From contig JBBSBH010000004.1 in assembly GCA_038251405.1 (NCBI GenBank), positions 124,001 through 188,000 of the forward strand: DNA of 64,000 nt, given 5' to 3'. Of this stretch, positions 26,536-37,200 are shown one piece after another (within the stretch, counting starts at the first letter, position 1; each line of letters opens with the position of its first letter). Both the position numbers and the translations under genes were made by a program. Source of the DNA: JADJLQ01 sp038251405 (GTDB taxonomy: Bacteria > Bacteroidota > Bacteroidia > Chitinophagales > Saprospiraceae). The notes below the pieces were generated by a model that saw only the letters and a list, made by a program, of their open reading frames with translations, made no database searches and was not told the origin of the DNA.

Positions 26536-27810
26536 ATGAAACGACTATTTTCAAATCTTACTTTCTGGGTTTTATTAGCTATTACATTAGGTGTAGTATT
26601 GGGTCATTATGCACCGGAATTTGCCTTAAAACCTATCCTTGCTAACGAGTGGAAAGCCCATTTTCTTGGGCAAGAACTGAAGCTCGGAAAGACGCTTAGT
26701 GAAATACTGGGCTCGGGTTTCATTTCTATAGTAAAATTGTTTATAAATCCCATCATTTTCCTTACCATCACATTGGGGATTGTCAATATGGGTGATTTAA
26801 AAAAAGTAGGAACGGTAGGTGCAAAAGCATTAATTTATTTTGAAGTGGTAACCACGGCAGCCTTACTAATTGGCATCATCGTGGCAAATATTATCAGACC
26901 TGGTGATGGAGTGATTCCTGCTGAGGCCGCCGGAGATATTTCGAAATATACCATAGACGCAAAAGCATTTAGTTGGTGGAAATTTCTTCAGGAAAATTCG
27001 ACCCTGCAAGTACTTATCATCGCGGTGGTGCTAGGTATTATTCTAAATCGATTACCCTCTAAAAAAATCATAGTAGATAGATTGGTTCCCATTTCGAAAT
27101 GGGTGTTCAAATGGTTGTTTAGAGTGATGCTATTGGCTCCCCTTGGTGCCTTTGGCGGAATGGCTTTTACTATTGCAAAATATGGCGTTGGTGCCTTACT
27201 GCCTTTGGGTAAGCTTATGATTACGGTATATTCTACCATGGCCATTTTTATTTTTTTAGTATTAAGACAAATCCTAAAATATTATAAAGTCAATCTCTGG
27301 TCATTTTTGAAATACATAAAAGAGGAACTGTTGATCGTGCTGGGTACTTCATCGTCTGAAGCAGGCTTACCTAGTCTAATGGAGAAATTAGAACGAATGG
27401 GGTGTAGTAAATCTGTAGTGGGCTTAGTGGTGCCTGCAGGTTATTCGTTCAATCTGGATGGCACTACTATTTATTTATCTATGGCTGTACTATTTCTCGC
27501 TCAGGTATATCACGTGCATTTGACTTTTAGTGAAATGGCTTCTATCCTTGGGATACTAATGATCACTTCAAAAGGAGCTGCCGGAGTTACAGGGAGTGGT
27601 TTTATCGTATTGGCCTCTACGCTGACCGCAGTAAAAAATATCCCTGTTGAAGGACTTGCTTTGTTACTTGGTGTAGATAGATTTATGTCTGAGGCAAGAG
27701 CAGTTACGAATTTTATAGGCAATGGGGTAGCTACCATTTGGATTTCAAATAATGAAGGAGAATTCGACCGGGATAAATGGGAAGGTATTGACAAACCACT
27801 AAAAATATAG
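26536..27810 (+). CDS. dicarboxylate/amino-acid:cation symporter (DAACS)
   Basis: A 424-residue inner-membrane secondary transporter of the GltP/DctA (SLC1-like) family. The ATG at 26536 (MKRLFSNLTFWVLLAITLG) is preferred over the earlier one at 26452, which would add an unusual N-terminus. Diagnostic motifs are the re-entrant hairpin GTSSSEAGLPSLMEKLERMG, the VVPAGYSFNLDGTTIY loop, and a GAAGVTGSGFIVLASTL segment, all at family positions. It takes up dicarboxylates, glutamate/aspartate or neutral amino acids with sodium or protons. It is followed 26 bases later by the GH172 gene, so they may be co-transcribed. Confidence 0.92.
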   Translation: MKRLFSNLTFWVLLAITLGVVLGHYAPEFALKPILANEWKAHFLGQELKLGKTLSEILGSGFISIVKLFINPIIFLTITLGIVNMGDLKKVGTVGAKALIYFEVVTTAALLIGIIVANIIRPGDGVIPAEAAGDISKYTIDAKAFSWWKFLQENSTLQVLIIAVVLGIILNRLPSKKIIVDRLVPISKWVFKWLFRVMLLAPLGAFGGMAFTIAKYGVGALLPLGKLMITVYSTMAIFIFLVLRQILKYYKVNLWSFLKYIKEELLIVLGTSSSEAGLPSLMEKLERMGCSKSVVGLVVPAGYSFNLDGTTIYLSMAVLFLAQVYHVHLTFSEMASILGILMITSKGAAGVTGSGFIVLASTLTAVKNIPVEGLALLLGVDRFMSEARAVTNFIGNGVATIWISNNEGEFDRDKWEGIDKPLKI

Positions 27811-27836
27811 GCTTATACATTGATTTTCAATTCATT

Positions 27837-29027
27837 ATGAAATATATATTTATTTGTTTTATACTTATTTTTGCCTGCAAGCAATCCAATAATTCCATAT
27901 ACATCCTGGATGAAAATGCTGAAAGCAGGTGGATTTCTTTTGAAAACCCAACTGGAGCTAAAAGCAAAGGTGCCATGGAAAACAACGGGGCTAAAGGGCA
28001 TCCCTGCGACTATATACCAGCACATAAATCTATCGTGCTTATGGATTATACGGGAACGGGGTTAATTCAAAGAATTTGGCTCACCATAAATGATCGATCA
28101 GCCAAAATGTGCAGATCATTAGTAATAAATATGTATTGGGATGAGCATAAAAAGCCGGCTGTATCTGCCCCCTTGGGAGATTTCTTTGGGCTTGGTTTTG
28201 AAAGAGAAAAAGCATTTGAAAATGAATTATTTACTTCTGGAGAAAGTAGATCATTTGTTTCTCATCTTCAAATGCCCTTTAAATCACATGCTAAGATTGA
28301 AATAGTAAATGAATCAGATCAAGCGCTGAATATGATATTTTATGATATCGATATACAATCATTAAAGTCATGGGATGATCATTTGCTATATCTACATGGT
28401 TACTGGCATAGGGATAGTGCAACAGAACTTGCTCATGATTTTGAAATTTTGCCACCTGTTCAAGGCAAAGGAAAATATATCGGAACTAATATTTGTGTTA
28501 TTGATAATCCTATTTATGGCAAGGCATGGTGGGGCGAAGGAGAAGTAAAAATGTATCTTGATAATGATTCTAAGTATCCTACAATTGTTGGCACAGGTAC
28601 TGAAGATTATATTGGGACAGCCTGGGGCCAGGGTGTATTCCAAAATAGGTATTCGGGCTGCCTGGTTGGTGATACTGTTAGCAGGCAATGGGCATTTTAC
28701 AGGTATCATATCCCCGATCCAATAAATTTCAGGCTCAATTGTAGCGTTACTCTCCAGCAAATTGGTGGCGACACAAGAGCAAATGTTCAAAATCTATTGG
28801 ATAAGAATTTGCCCTTAATACCGATTACCATTCACCATGCTCCCACTTTCGTCCATTTATATAATCCAGGGCAGATCTATGATTTGAAAAATGCAAGTCT
28901 GCAGGAAGGGTGGGTAAATTTTTACAGATCAGATGATGTTGCTGCAATGGCGTATTTCTATCTAAACAAACCATCGAATAATCTTCCACCTTTACAAGCA
29001 TTGGAAGCAAGAATTAATAAATTATAA
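27837..29027 (+). CDS. GH172 (DUF2961) family glycosidase, lipoprotein
   Basis: A 396-residue DUF2961 protein, now glycoside hydrolase family 172, whose known members act on alpha-fructofuranosides, difructose anhydride I or arabinofuranosides. The signal peptide has a lipobox with Cys14 (LIFACKQ), so it is probably a lipid-anchored periplasmic or surface protein. The domain starts SRWISFENPTGAKSKGAMEN, as usual for the family. Acidic motifs expected at the active site are WWGEGE (231-236) and GTGTEDYIG (252-260). Length is about normal. It lies beside transport genes and near the sus locus, and should cleave a furanosidic sugar. Confidence 0.88.
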   Translation: MKYIFICFILIFACKQSNNSIYILDENAESRWISFENPTGAKSKGAMENNGAKGHPCDYIPAHKSIVLMDYTGTGLIQRIWLTINDRSAKMCRSLVINMYWDEHKKPAVSAPLGDFFGLGFEREKAFENELFTSGESRSFVSHLQMPFKSHAKIEIVNESDQALNMIFYDIDIQSLKSWDDHLLYLHGYWHRDSATELAHDFEILPPVQGKGKYIGTNICVIDNPIYGKAWWGEGEVKMYLDNDSKYPTIVGTGTEDYIGTAWGQGVFQNRYSGCLVGDTVSRQWAFYRYHIPDPINFRLNCSVTLQQIGGDTRANVQNLLDKNLPLIPITIHHAPTFVHLYNPGQIYDLKNASLQEGWVNFYRSDDVAAMAYFYLNKPSNNLPPLQALEARINKL

Positions 29028-29042
29028 TAAGGGCTTTCCCTT

Positions 29043-29256
29043 AACCCAATTTTTGCAGCTGAAGCAAAAATCGCCAACCGTCGATGAAATAGTTGAATTG
29101 AAAACCAACTATTTATCGAGGTTAACCTCCTATGAGTCTGATACGACTATTGGAGTCATCAGACATGAGTTTTGAAACTGTAATTATTTCTTACCATTTT
29201 AAATCAATATGAATAATTCATTTTCAACACCTCAGATTTTGCATAGAAATTCTAAT
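29043..29256. repeat. dispersed multi-hairpin repeat, copy 2 (inverted, intact)
   Basis: The reverse complement of the element at 6469-6725, without its 43-base insert. About 96% identity over 214 bases. It starts 15 bases after the GH172 stop. Perfect dyads include GAGGTTAACCTC, AAATAGTTG/CAACTATTT and the hairpin GTCTGAT...ATCAGAC. The first 30 bases form a hairpin (AACCCAATTTTTGC / GCAAAAAT...), similar to the terminator-like hairpin at 39227-39258, so this end may also stop transcription of the GH172 gene. Confidence 0.8.
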
Positions 29257-29527
29257 GCAAAATTTCGGTTTAAATATCAATTTTATCGCTCTATCTGGAT
29301 CGGTTCAGTACATGTATAACAAAAGTAATATTTGGATATATTTCGTTTTTTTATGCCTTTCTAAGGCAATTTTGTACCTAAATTTTAGCTAAAAACAATT
29401 TTTTGCCCATTAATCAGCTTTTTTACAAGCTTATTTTGGCAAAAGTAGAAATTACAAGAATCGCTACTTTTTAAATTTAGCAAACCAGAGCCTCTACTTA
29501 CATTTGACCCATAACAATAAATTAACT
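29257..29527. other. AT-rich intergenic stretch before the porin gene
   Basis: About 270 bases with poly-T and poly-A runs and no ORF of note. It probably contains the porin promoter; I cannot place it with confidence. No repeat of other elements recognised. Confidence 0.35.
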
Positions 29528-30748
29528 ATGAAATTTTTGGACAAAACTTTAATACTAATCATGTTGACACTCTCCGCTTACACCGTCTCTTTCAGCCAGG
29601 AAATAGAAACACCTGTAGATGAAAAGAAAGGCAAATTGGAGATAACAGGTTACCTGGACGCTTATTATAATGTAGCGTTTAATAAGCCCGGAGTGGGACC
29701 TACTCTTTGGGGCCCAGCTGCCGGTTCCCGGGCATTCGATATAAATAATAATCAATTCTCACTTGGCCTGGTTCAGGGCAAATTTGACTATACCAAAGGT
29801 GAAATTGAAGTAGTTGCAGATCTTATCGCGGGACCCAATTCTGTTTTAGCTACACTAGGGCAATTTCCATCAAGTACCTGGCCCAGTGCTTTGGGCGCAG
29901 GCTCATTTGGGATCAAACAGCTTTATGGTGTATGGAAGGCTAATGACAAATTATCTTTCACTATCGGGCAGTTTGGTACCCATATAGGCTACGAGGTGAT
30001 AGAATCCTCTATTAACTTCAATTATTCACTATCCAATCTTTTTAATAACGGGCCTTTCTATCACACCGGGCTAAAAGCAAATTATGCTATATCTGATAAA
30101 GTAGGTTTAATGGCCGGATTGGTAAATACATGGGACAATTTTGATGACAATAACGGATTTAAATCTCCTGTGTTGCAGCTTTCTTTAATGCCTGTAGAAG
30201 GAATGGCCATCTATTTGAACTACCTGGTAGGAAAAGGTGATCATGCCGGAACATTAAATCCAGCATTTGCAACGCTTTCTGATCCCAATAGTTTTACTAC
30301 TTCCATCTATGATCTTACTGCTACTTACAGTATTGGAAAGGTGAATCTTGGTGTTAATGCAGCTTATGGTTCTTACCATGCATCTGACAATAGTGCTCAA
30401 ACCGTTTTTAGCAGCATTACAAAGAATAAAAAAGATAATCCTACCTGGGGTGGCATTGCGGGCTATTTTAATGTCGCAGCTACTGATAATTTCTCCATTG
30501 GTACCAGAATAGAACAATTCAATGATTTTTACGGGGTAAGGTATATAGGGGCAAAAAATACCTCCATTACCTTAACCGGAGTGATCACTTGCGCCGGGGG
30601 AAGTTTACTATTAAAACCTGAATTGAGACTTGACTCCTCCAAGGGCGATAATAATGTTGATGGCCATGTTAATATTTACAATGGAGAAGACGGTAAGACT
30701 AAGGATGCCCAACAAACACTGGGATTAGCCGCCATTTTTAAATTCTAG
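29528..30748 (+). CDS. outer-membrane beta-barrel porin (bbp2-like)
   Basis: About 406 residues from ATG 29528 (MKFLDKTLILIMLTLSAYTV), with a signal peptide cleaved near FSQ-E. An upstream TTG at 29504 is unlikely. The body has alternating aromatic strands: KGKLEITGYLDAYYNVAF, then GPFYHTGLKANYAISDKVGL, and an aromatic C-terminal strand ending AAIFKF, which favours barrel insertion. It matches the putative beta-barrel porin-2 family (PF07642). Substrate is unknown. It follows the transport/GH172 genes and ends before a strong terminator. Confidence 0.82.
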   Translation: MKFLDKTLILIMLTLSAYTVSFSQEIETPVDEKKGKLEITGYLDAYYNVAFNKPGVGPTLWGPAAGSRAFDINNNQFSLGLVQGKFDYTKGEIEVVADLIAGPNSVLATLGQFPSSTWPSALGAGSFGIKQLYGVWKANDKLSFTIGQFGTHIGYEVIESSINFNYSLSNLFNNGPFYHTGLKANYAISDKVGLMAGLVNTWDNFDDNNGFKSPVLQLSLMPVEGMAIYLNYLVGKGDHAGTLNPAFATLSDPNSFTTSIYDLTATYSIGKVNLGVNAAYGSYHASDNSAQTVFSSITKNKKDNPTWGGIAGYFNVAATDNFSIGTRIEQFNDFYGVRYIGAKNTSITLTGVITCAGGSLLLKPELRLDSSKGDNNVDGHVNIYNGEDGKTKDAQQTLGLAAIFKF

Positions 30749-30824
30749 GACGCGCTCTCAATGATATACCAATTTTTATAAGCTATTTTTAAAAAAGGAT
30801 CTTTACTTCCTTTCGAACCAAATC

Positions 30825-30860
30825 AAAAGCCACGCTGAGTAGTCAGACTGTGGCTTTTTT
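30825..30860 (+). terminator. Rho-independent terminator after porin
   Basis: AAAAGCCAC at 30825-30833 pairs with GTGGCTTTT at 30850-30858 (9 bp), followed by T residues. It lies 76 bases after the porin stop. Confidence 0.8.
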
Positions 30861-30890
30861 GCTTTTATTAATATTAAGTAATTTGCAGAT

Positions 30891-32126
30891 ATGTATAGAA
30901 TGAGCGCATTCATTGCTTTAATTATATTTGCTTGCAGGCCTCACGTAAAGATTAAAATGGAAGGCAACCCAATAACTATTCGAAATGCTGCCACCCCTAA
31001 TCTTTATCAATCTCCACAAAAAGAGCTTTACCTCACCTGGACTCAAAACTTAAGTGATTCTACCAATGCCCTTTATTATTCGATCTTAAGGGATTCAAAA
31101 TGGACTACTGCTAAATTAATATACCAGGGGCAACATTGGTTTACAAATTGGGCGGATTTCCCAAAAATGGCAGTCTTTGCCGGCAGCGAACTCAATCAAT
31201 TAGCTATTTTTTTACAAAAGGTTGATACTGGAAAAACTTATGACTATGGTGTAAAACTTGTTTCCAGCCAAGATAATGGCGATCATTTTAAAGTCATAGA
31301 TACACTACATCAGGCAGGTCCCGGGGAACATGGCTTTGTGAGCTTACTTCCTTTCAGCTTTAATAAAATAATGGTGGTATGGTTAGATGGCTCAGGGATA
31401 AGCGAAGTACACCAGGAATCAAATTCAAAGCATCAAAGCACAGAAAGTATGAAACTTATGTCGGCAATGGTAGATGTGAGTGGAAGAATCTCCGATAGGA
31501 AAGTTATAGATGACAAAGTATGTGAATGTTGTCAAACGGATCTCACCATGACTGCAAAAGGCCCACTGGTCGTATATAGAAATCGTTCAGATGATGAGGA
31601 AAGAGATACCTACTATTCCAGGTATATGGATGGCCTGTGGACAGAGCCAAAGGCAGTATTGGAAGATCATTGGAAAATAGTTGGATGTCCTGTCAATGGC
31701 CCCGCATTGGCTGGTCATAATAATATGGTGGCGGTAGCTAGTTATTCGGAAGCCAAAGGCAGCCCCACAATTGCTGTTTCATTATCTGAAAATGCAGGAG
31801 AAAATTTCAAGCATACAACCAAACTAAATACTAAGAATACTTTGGGTCGATTAGATGCCACATGGTACTCGGATAATTTATTACTAGTTACTTATCTGGA
31901 CAAAATAAAGCAAGATGATGATCAAGCTGAAGTTCATTTGACAGGAATGGATAATCATGGAAAGATAGTTTGGGATAATGTGATAGATCATACAAGCACA
32001 TCTCGAAATAGCGGGTTTCCTACGATCGGACTATTAGATACTGAAATTGTAATTGCCTATACGAAAACAATAGATTTAAATAAGAAAGATATTATTATTA
32101 GAAGATTACGTGTGAATCATAACTAA
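30891..32126 (+). CDS. secreted BNR/sialidase-like propeller lipoprotein
   Basis: A 411-residue protein with an N-terminal lipoprotein signal (MYRMSAFIALIIFAC, Cys15). The body is a beta-propeller of BNR/sialidase type: SSQDNGDHFKVID, SLSENAGENFKHTT and RLDATWYSDNLLLV resemble the Asp-box-like repeats. The motif CECCQTDL (C211, C213, C214) may bind metal. It is unlike true sialidases in the active site that I can see, so I do not call an enzyme. Candidates are a glycan-binding or hydrolase-like role on the cell surface. It is preceded by the porin terminator and stands alone. Confidence 0.65.
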   Translation: MYRMSAFIALIIFACRPHVKIKMEGNPITIRNAATPNLYQSPQKELYLTWTQNLSDSTNALYYSILRDSKWTTAKLIYQGQHWFTNWADFPKMAVFAGSELNQLAIFLQKVDTGKTYDYGVKLVSSQDNGDHFKVIDTLHQAGPGEHGFVSLLPFSFNKIMVVWLDGSGISEVHQESNSKHQSTESMKLMSAMVDVSGRISDRKVIDDKVCECCQTDLTMTAKGPLVVYRNRSDDEERDTYYSRYMDGLWTEPKAVLEDHWKIVGCPVNGPALAGHNNMVAVASYSEAKGSPTIAVSLSENAGENFKHTTKLNTKNTLGRLDATWYSDNLLLVTYLDKIKQDDDQAEVHLTGMDNHGKIVWDNVIDHTSTSRNSGFPTIGLLDTEIVIAYTKTIDLNKKDIIIRRLRVNHN

Positions 32127-32149
32127 CTGGACTTCGAAAAAGAAGTTTT

Positions 32150-33052
32150 CTATTTGGAAATTGAATTTGCCATCAATTCAAACTCTTCAATATTGCTTAA
32201 ATAACTTATTTTATCATTTACTATCGGCTTTTTACAAATCTCAGGACACCCGCTAAATTGAATCTGCAGGTTTGGAGCCTTTTCGTTTATATTTATTAGA
32301 TAATCTTTCAGCTTTTCCATAGGACTGTTTGACATGAAAACAGTAAAAAGATAACTTGCATTACACTTTATCGCAGCTTGAGCAGCTACATCAGCAGGCA
32401 CAGAACTTCCGAGGTAAATAGTTTTTATTTTATTCTCAAGTAAGATATAATGCGTTAGTAGTAATGGCAATTCATGAAATTCATCAGGAGGGAGGCAAAG
32501 TATACATGTAGCATGGCTAATAAAATCAAGATCTATTTGGTCAATCGACATTAATAACTTTCGCCTGATTATTGCTGAAGCAAAATGTTCCTGAGCTGGA
32601 GAAATATCATTTACCTGCCAGAGCAAACCCACTCTTTTCAAAAATGGATAGATTACTTTTAAAATCGTCCTTTTCACACCATATTGGTCCAATACCTGAT
32701 GCAATACCTGAGAAAACTTAAGTTCATCAAAACCTAACATATGCACTACGAGGCTGTTGATTAAAAAATCAGGATATGACTCCTGATCATAGGCCAGCAT
32801 AAATTCCTTTACCTTAAGTTCCAGCTGCTCATCATCTAACTCTACTATCTTTGAAATTTTCCACCCTGCCTGAATCAAAGATTGAATATTAATTAATTTA
32901 CGAAGCTCCTGATCGTCATAAGTTCTAATATTGGTACAACTTCTTTTAGGACAAAATAAATTGAATCTTTTTTCCCAGGTTCGAATAGTATGGGCTTTAA
33001 TACCAGTATAATGGGAAAGATCAGATATTGAATATTGAATCGACTCGGTCAT
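32150..33052 (-). CDS. MerR-type regulator with B12-binding domain (CarH/LitR-like)
   Basis: About 300 residues from ATG 33052 (MTESIQYSISDLSHYTGIKA); the TTG at 33082 would add ten and is unlikely. The N-terminal MerR helix-turn-helix (HTIRTWEKRF) is followed by a helical bundle with the W-x9-E-H motif (W145, E155, H156) that caps adenosylcobalamin in CarH, then a Rossmann-like B12 domain. In the latter, E191-x-H193-x-x-P196 matches the axial-ligand motif of the family. Such proteins sense light through adenosylcobalamin and repress pigment genes. It follows the GT2 gene by 34 bases, so the two are probably co-expressed. Confidence 0.8.
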   Translation of the reverse strand: MTESIQYSISDLSHYTGIKAHTIRTWEKRFNLFCPKRSCTNIRTYDDQELRKLINIQSLIQAGWKISKIVELDDEQLELKVKEFMLAYDQESYPDFLINSLVVHMLGFDELKFSQVLHQVLDQYGVKRTILKVIYPFLKRVGLLWQVNDISPAQEHFASAIIRRKLLMSIDQIDLDFISHATCILCLPPDEFHELPLLLTHYILLENKIKTIYLGSSVPADVAAQAAIKCNASYLFTVFMSNSPMEKLKDYLININEKAPNLQIQFSGCPEICKKPIVNDKISYLSNIEEFELMANSISK

Positions 33053-33086
33053 TACTAAGTGAGAAACAAAAATCAATGTCAAAGGT

Positions 33087-34187
33087 TTACCACCTGGTAA
33101 TTTTTTTAAAAGTACTGGCAGGGATCAATGCTATTAAGGCTAATAAATAAACGAGGTCTGCCCTAACCCATTTTAGAAAGGTCCAATTATATCGAAATAA
33201 ATCTTTTGCCAATTTCCTGTAGAGTATAAAATAGATCCATTTTGAGGCTAATAAAGCTAATAAAATTCCGAAATTCCAAACCGCCAATACAGGTACAAAT
33301 AGCCACCATCCCATTTTTGAAGCATAGTAAATTAAAAGGAGGATCTGATCTTTCCCATGATAAAACTTTGCAGTAGACACATGCCTTGATTTTTGGCTTA
33401 TCCAGCTTTTAAAAGTATCCTTGGGAATACTATTCATAAAGGTAGAAGGGTTCAAATTAATGCTGGTATTGACATTCCCTGCCAATTCATTCACCGAAAG
33501 GTCATCATCTCCGGACATAATATGATCGAATTTTTCCAGGCTATTTATCGAAAGAAAAGCTGCTTTTTTATACAATATATTTCTACCTACCCCCATATAA
33601 GGCTTGCCCCTATTGGCCGCGCCTAAATACAACAAGCCGGTTGTCTGAGTTTCAAATTGAATCACTTCATTGAGCATCGTATTCTCAACAAAAAAAGGTG
33701 AAAATCCCAATGTAATATCTGATTTAGCATGGCCTACCATATCCTGGATCCATCTATTCGAATTAGGCCGGCAATCTGCGTCTGTAAAAAGAATCCAATC
33801 GTAAGTAGCTAAAGTCTTTAATTTAACCAGATGCTGCTTCTTACCTTTATAAACCTCGTCATTCGAAAAATGAAAATATACATTATTCTGACCCGAATAA
33901 AGCGAGTCTGCAAATTCTCTCAAGCCATCTGTGGAGTGATCGTCTACAATATGGATATCCCATCTTCCCTGATAATTTTGAAGAAGTAATAAGGGAATTA
34001 GCTGTCTTAGGTTAGAAATTTCATTTTTAACAATAATAACGACACTTACCTCTGGCGAAGCCTGAATTTTATGATCTAAGTCTGTACTTTTGTCATTTAC
34101 CCTAAGGAGTGGCCAAAACAACATGAATAAATACACCAACTGAATCGTTACTGCTATAAGCCAAAGAACCAAAAAAAATACATGCAC
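33087..34187 (-). CDS. membrane glycosyltransferase, GT2 family
   Basis: A 366-residue inverting glycosyltransferase with an N-terminal membrane helix (HVFFLVLWLIAVTIQLVYLF) and about three more near the C-terminus. The GT-A domain carries VSVVIIVKNE, the nucleotide-binding aspartate in IHIVDDHSTDGL, and the metal motif FTDADCRP. A late GDDDLSVNELAG and SQKSRH serve as the catalytic base and acceptor loops. It is reminiscent of carotenoid- and lipid-modifying GT2 proteins such as CrtQ. Its link to a B12-sensing regulator supports a pigment-related or envelope role, but that is inference. Confidence 0.8.
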   Translation of the reverse strand: MHVFFLVLWLIAVTIQLVYLFMLFWPLLRVNDKSTDLDHKIQASPEVSVVIIVKNEISNLRQLIPLLLLQNYQGRWDIHIVDDHSTDGLREFADSLYSGQNNVYFHFSNDEVYKGKKQHLVKLKTLATYDWILFTDADCRPNSNRWIQDMVGHAKSDITLGFSPFFVENTMLNEVIQFETQTTGLLYLGAANRGKPYMGVGRNILYKKAAFLSINSLEKFDHIMSGDDDLSVNELAGNVNTSINLNPSTFMNSIPKDTFKSWISQKSRHVSTAKFYHGKDQILLLIYYASKMGWWLFVPVLAVWNFGILLALLASKWIYFILYRKLAKDLFRYNWTFLKWVRADLVYLLALIALIPASTFKKITRW

Positions 34188-34231
34188 TGATTGTCAAAAC
34201 TAATTCTATTTTTTTGAACAGAAACCTTTCC

Positions 34232-37200
34232 ATGAAGCTCCTTACCAAAATAATTCTATTCCTTAGTTCTTCTTTCATTGGTATTGATTTTGTTCATGCT
34301 CAAATAATAAGTAAGGGTGATACCTTATATGGTAATGAGTGGATCAAGTATGATCAGACCTACTATAAATTTAAAGTTGCTCAAGATGACTTATACAGGA
34401 TCTCCTATGAAATTTTGACCAATACTAATTTTCCAATGGCAGGAGTAAAAGGATCTCAACTCCAATTGTGGAGATTTGGCAAAGAGATTCCACTGCGTGT
34501 TTCCTCCAGTGATAGCTGGGGCCCTGGTGATTTTCTCACGTTCTGGGGTGAAAAGAATCGTACGGAGCTGGATTCTTATCTTTTTCAAAATCCAGCCAAA
34601 GAAATGCTAAACCCTGCTTATAGCATGTTTTCAGACAGTGCTGCATACTTCCTTACGGTTGCTCCTATTGCCGATAAGACCGTACGGGTGAATACCATCA
34701 GCTCTAATATGCAATTAGCTCCATCACCATTTTTTATGGTAGATCAACTGGCGGAGTACCATGCTTATCCGTTTGATAAAAAATATGATTATCAAAATGA
34801 AATATCATATTCCAGCTATGACGAATGTGAAGGCTTTGGATCAGTTTCTACCCAAAGTTTTTCATTAAATTTAACAGCTATTGATCCATTTGCGGGTAAT
34901 GCAGATGGCAAGCTAACTATTAGATTGGCATCTATTTTATATCTAAACCATAAGATACAAATTTCCATTAATGATGAAGTACAGGCCTTAGATAGCCTTT
35001 TTGGATATCAATTAAAAGTATTTTCCCTCCCTATCCCCAATAGCTTATTGGAACATACTATAAAATTGGAGATTAAAGGAATAGCTCCAGGGAATGACTT
35101 ATTTACGGTCTCTACTATTCATTTTGAATATCCTAAAAAGATCGGTGGATCTCTGGCGTCAAATGAGAAAATAATATCAAATAATTCTAATTCATTATTA
35201 TCCTTTACATCAGAATTAAAATCGCCCATTCTCATATTAAATGACTCCGATTGGGTGCTACCTACAAGTATAAATGCTGGAATTTTTTTTGAAATTGGGA
35301 ATGTGAATAATAAATTCCGGATAGCGGATGAAAACAATAAAATTGACATTCAAAATTTATCCAGAATAAACTTTGAAAATATTACGGAAAATTCTCAGAA
35401 TGATTATTTAATTATTACGCATAAGACTTTACTTACCGCTTCAGTTAGTTATGCTGAATACCGCAAATCAAAAGCCGGGGGTAATTTTAGCACCAAAGTA
35501 GTACCTGTAGAGCAAATTTATGATCAATTTGGCTATGGTATGGATCAGGTAATCGGATTGAGAAACTATGGTCAATATCTTTCCAAATACTGGTCTAATC
35601 TTAAATATGTACTCCTGATAGGCAGAGCGCTTAATTACAGGGATTTACGGGTTGACAAGAATTACACCAAATATGCACACTTAAATTTAGTTCCTACTTT
35701 TGGCTACCCGGGAGCTGATAATTTGATTTTTGCCAGGCCTGGAGAAAATGTTCCTGTTTTTTTAATAGGAAGATTAGCTGCTCAAAATAGTGATCAGGTA
35801 GTGACCTATCTTACCAAAGTAAAAGAGTACGAGAGCAAGCTAAAAAGCCCCACCTCAAACGATGATCTCTATTGGCGAAAAAATGTATTACATATGGCAG
35901 GAGGTAATCAAACCGATCAAAGATTTGATTTAGCTTTAGAATCTTTAAAAAACCTTTTCGAAAGTACATCGCTAAAACCTATTATAACCTCAGTAAATAA
36001 GACCTCTTCAGACCCTATACAAGGCGGCTTGTCTGAAATCATTACAAATAAAATAAATGAAGGGGTTGCGATACAAACATACCTGGGTCACGGTGCTGTA
36101 AACGCAACAGAGCTTGGTCTTGACAATCCTGATTTATTTAATAATGATGGAAAATATCCAATTTGCATGACCCTTGGTTGCAACTCTGGCAATATCCATA
36201 CTACCGGAATAAGCTTGAGTGAAAGTTTTATTTTTTCAAAAAAAGGAGACATTATTTATTTGTCCTCTTCCGGAATCGGTACTGATGGTGGCTATATCAA
36301 ATACGTTTCTGGGCTCTATCCCCGAATAGGGAATACCATGTATGATAAGAGTATAGGTGAACAGCATTACTCTACATTAAAAGACTTTCAAAATTCAGGC
36401 AATTCATTTTTTGACATTTCATTATCACAACAATTTGCAATTCACGGCGATCCGGCCATACATATAAACTATTATGAAGGACCCGATTTTACTGTAGATT
36501 ACAAATCATTTAAAACTATTCCCGAAGTGCTGCAAGCAGATCAGGATAGTTTAAAAATTTCCTTTACTCTTTGGAATTTGGGAAAATTTACCGCTGAAAA
36601 AATTCCCTTTACTCTAACTCATCAGTTGCCGGACGGCATCAGTATAGACTACCCTTTCACTACTACATTTACTGGTTCTACAAAAGAAGTAGTGTTATCT
36701 ATTCCTTCCAATCCTAATATTATTGGAAATAATATTTTTAGAATAAAAATTGACCCCGACAATGTTTTTAATGAATACCCACAACCATTTGCTGAAAATA
36801 ATAATGAATTAATAATCAATGGCCAGACCGGAATAGTAATTCCTATTTTCAATGATAAAATCACTGTTTCACTGCCAACTGAATTTGGAATTATAGGGAC
36901 TTCACCATTCGAATTAAAAGCATTTACTCCGAACGCATTTAGTGGTCCAACAAAATTTTTCTTTGAGATCGATACTACCATTAATTTTAATTCTACTTTT
37001 CTATTTAAAGCCACTTCCATACAAAGAGGTGGGATGATTACATGGAAACCAACGATTACATCAGTACCTTCGAAGGTATATTATTGGCGAATCAGGAGAG
37101 ATACTATTGACACCGGAAAAAGTGCTAACTGGACCACGAATTCCTTTGTCTATTTACCAGAAAAAGGAACTGGATGGAATCAAAGCCACAAATATCAATT

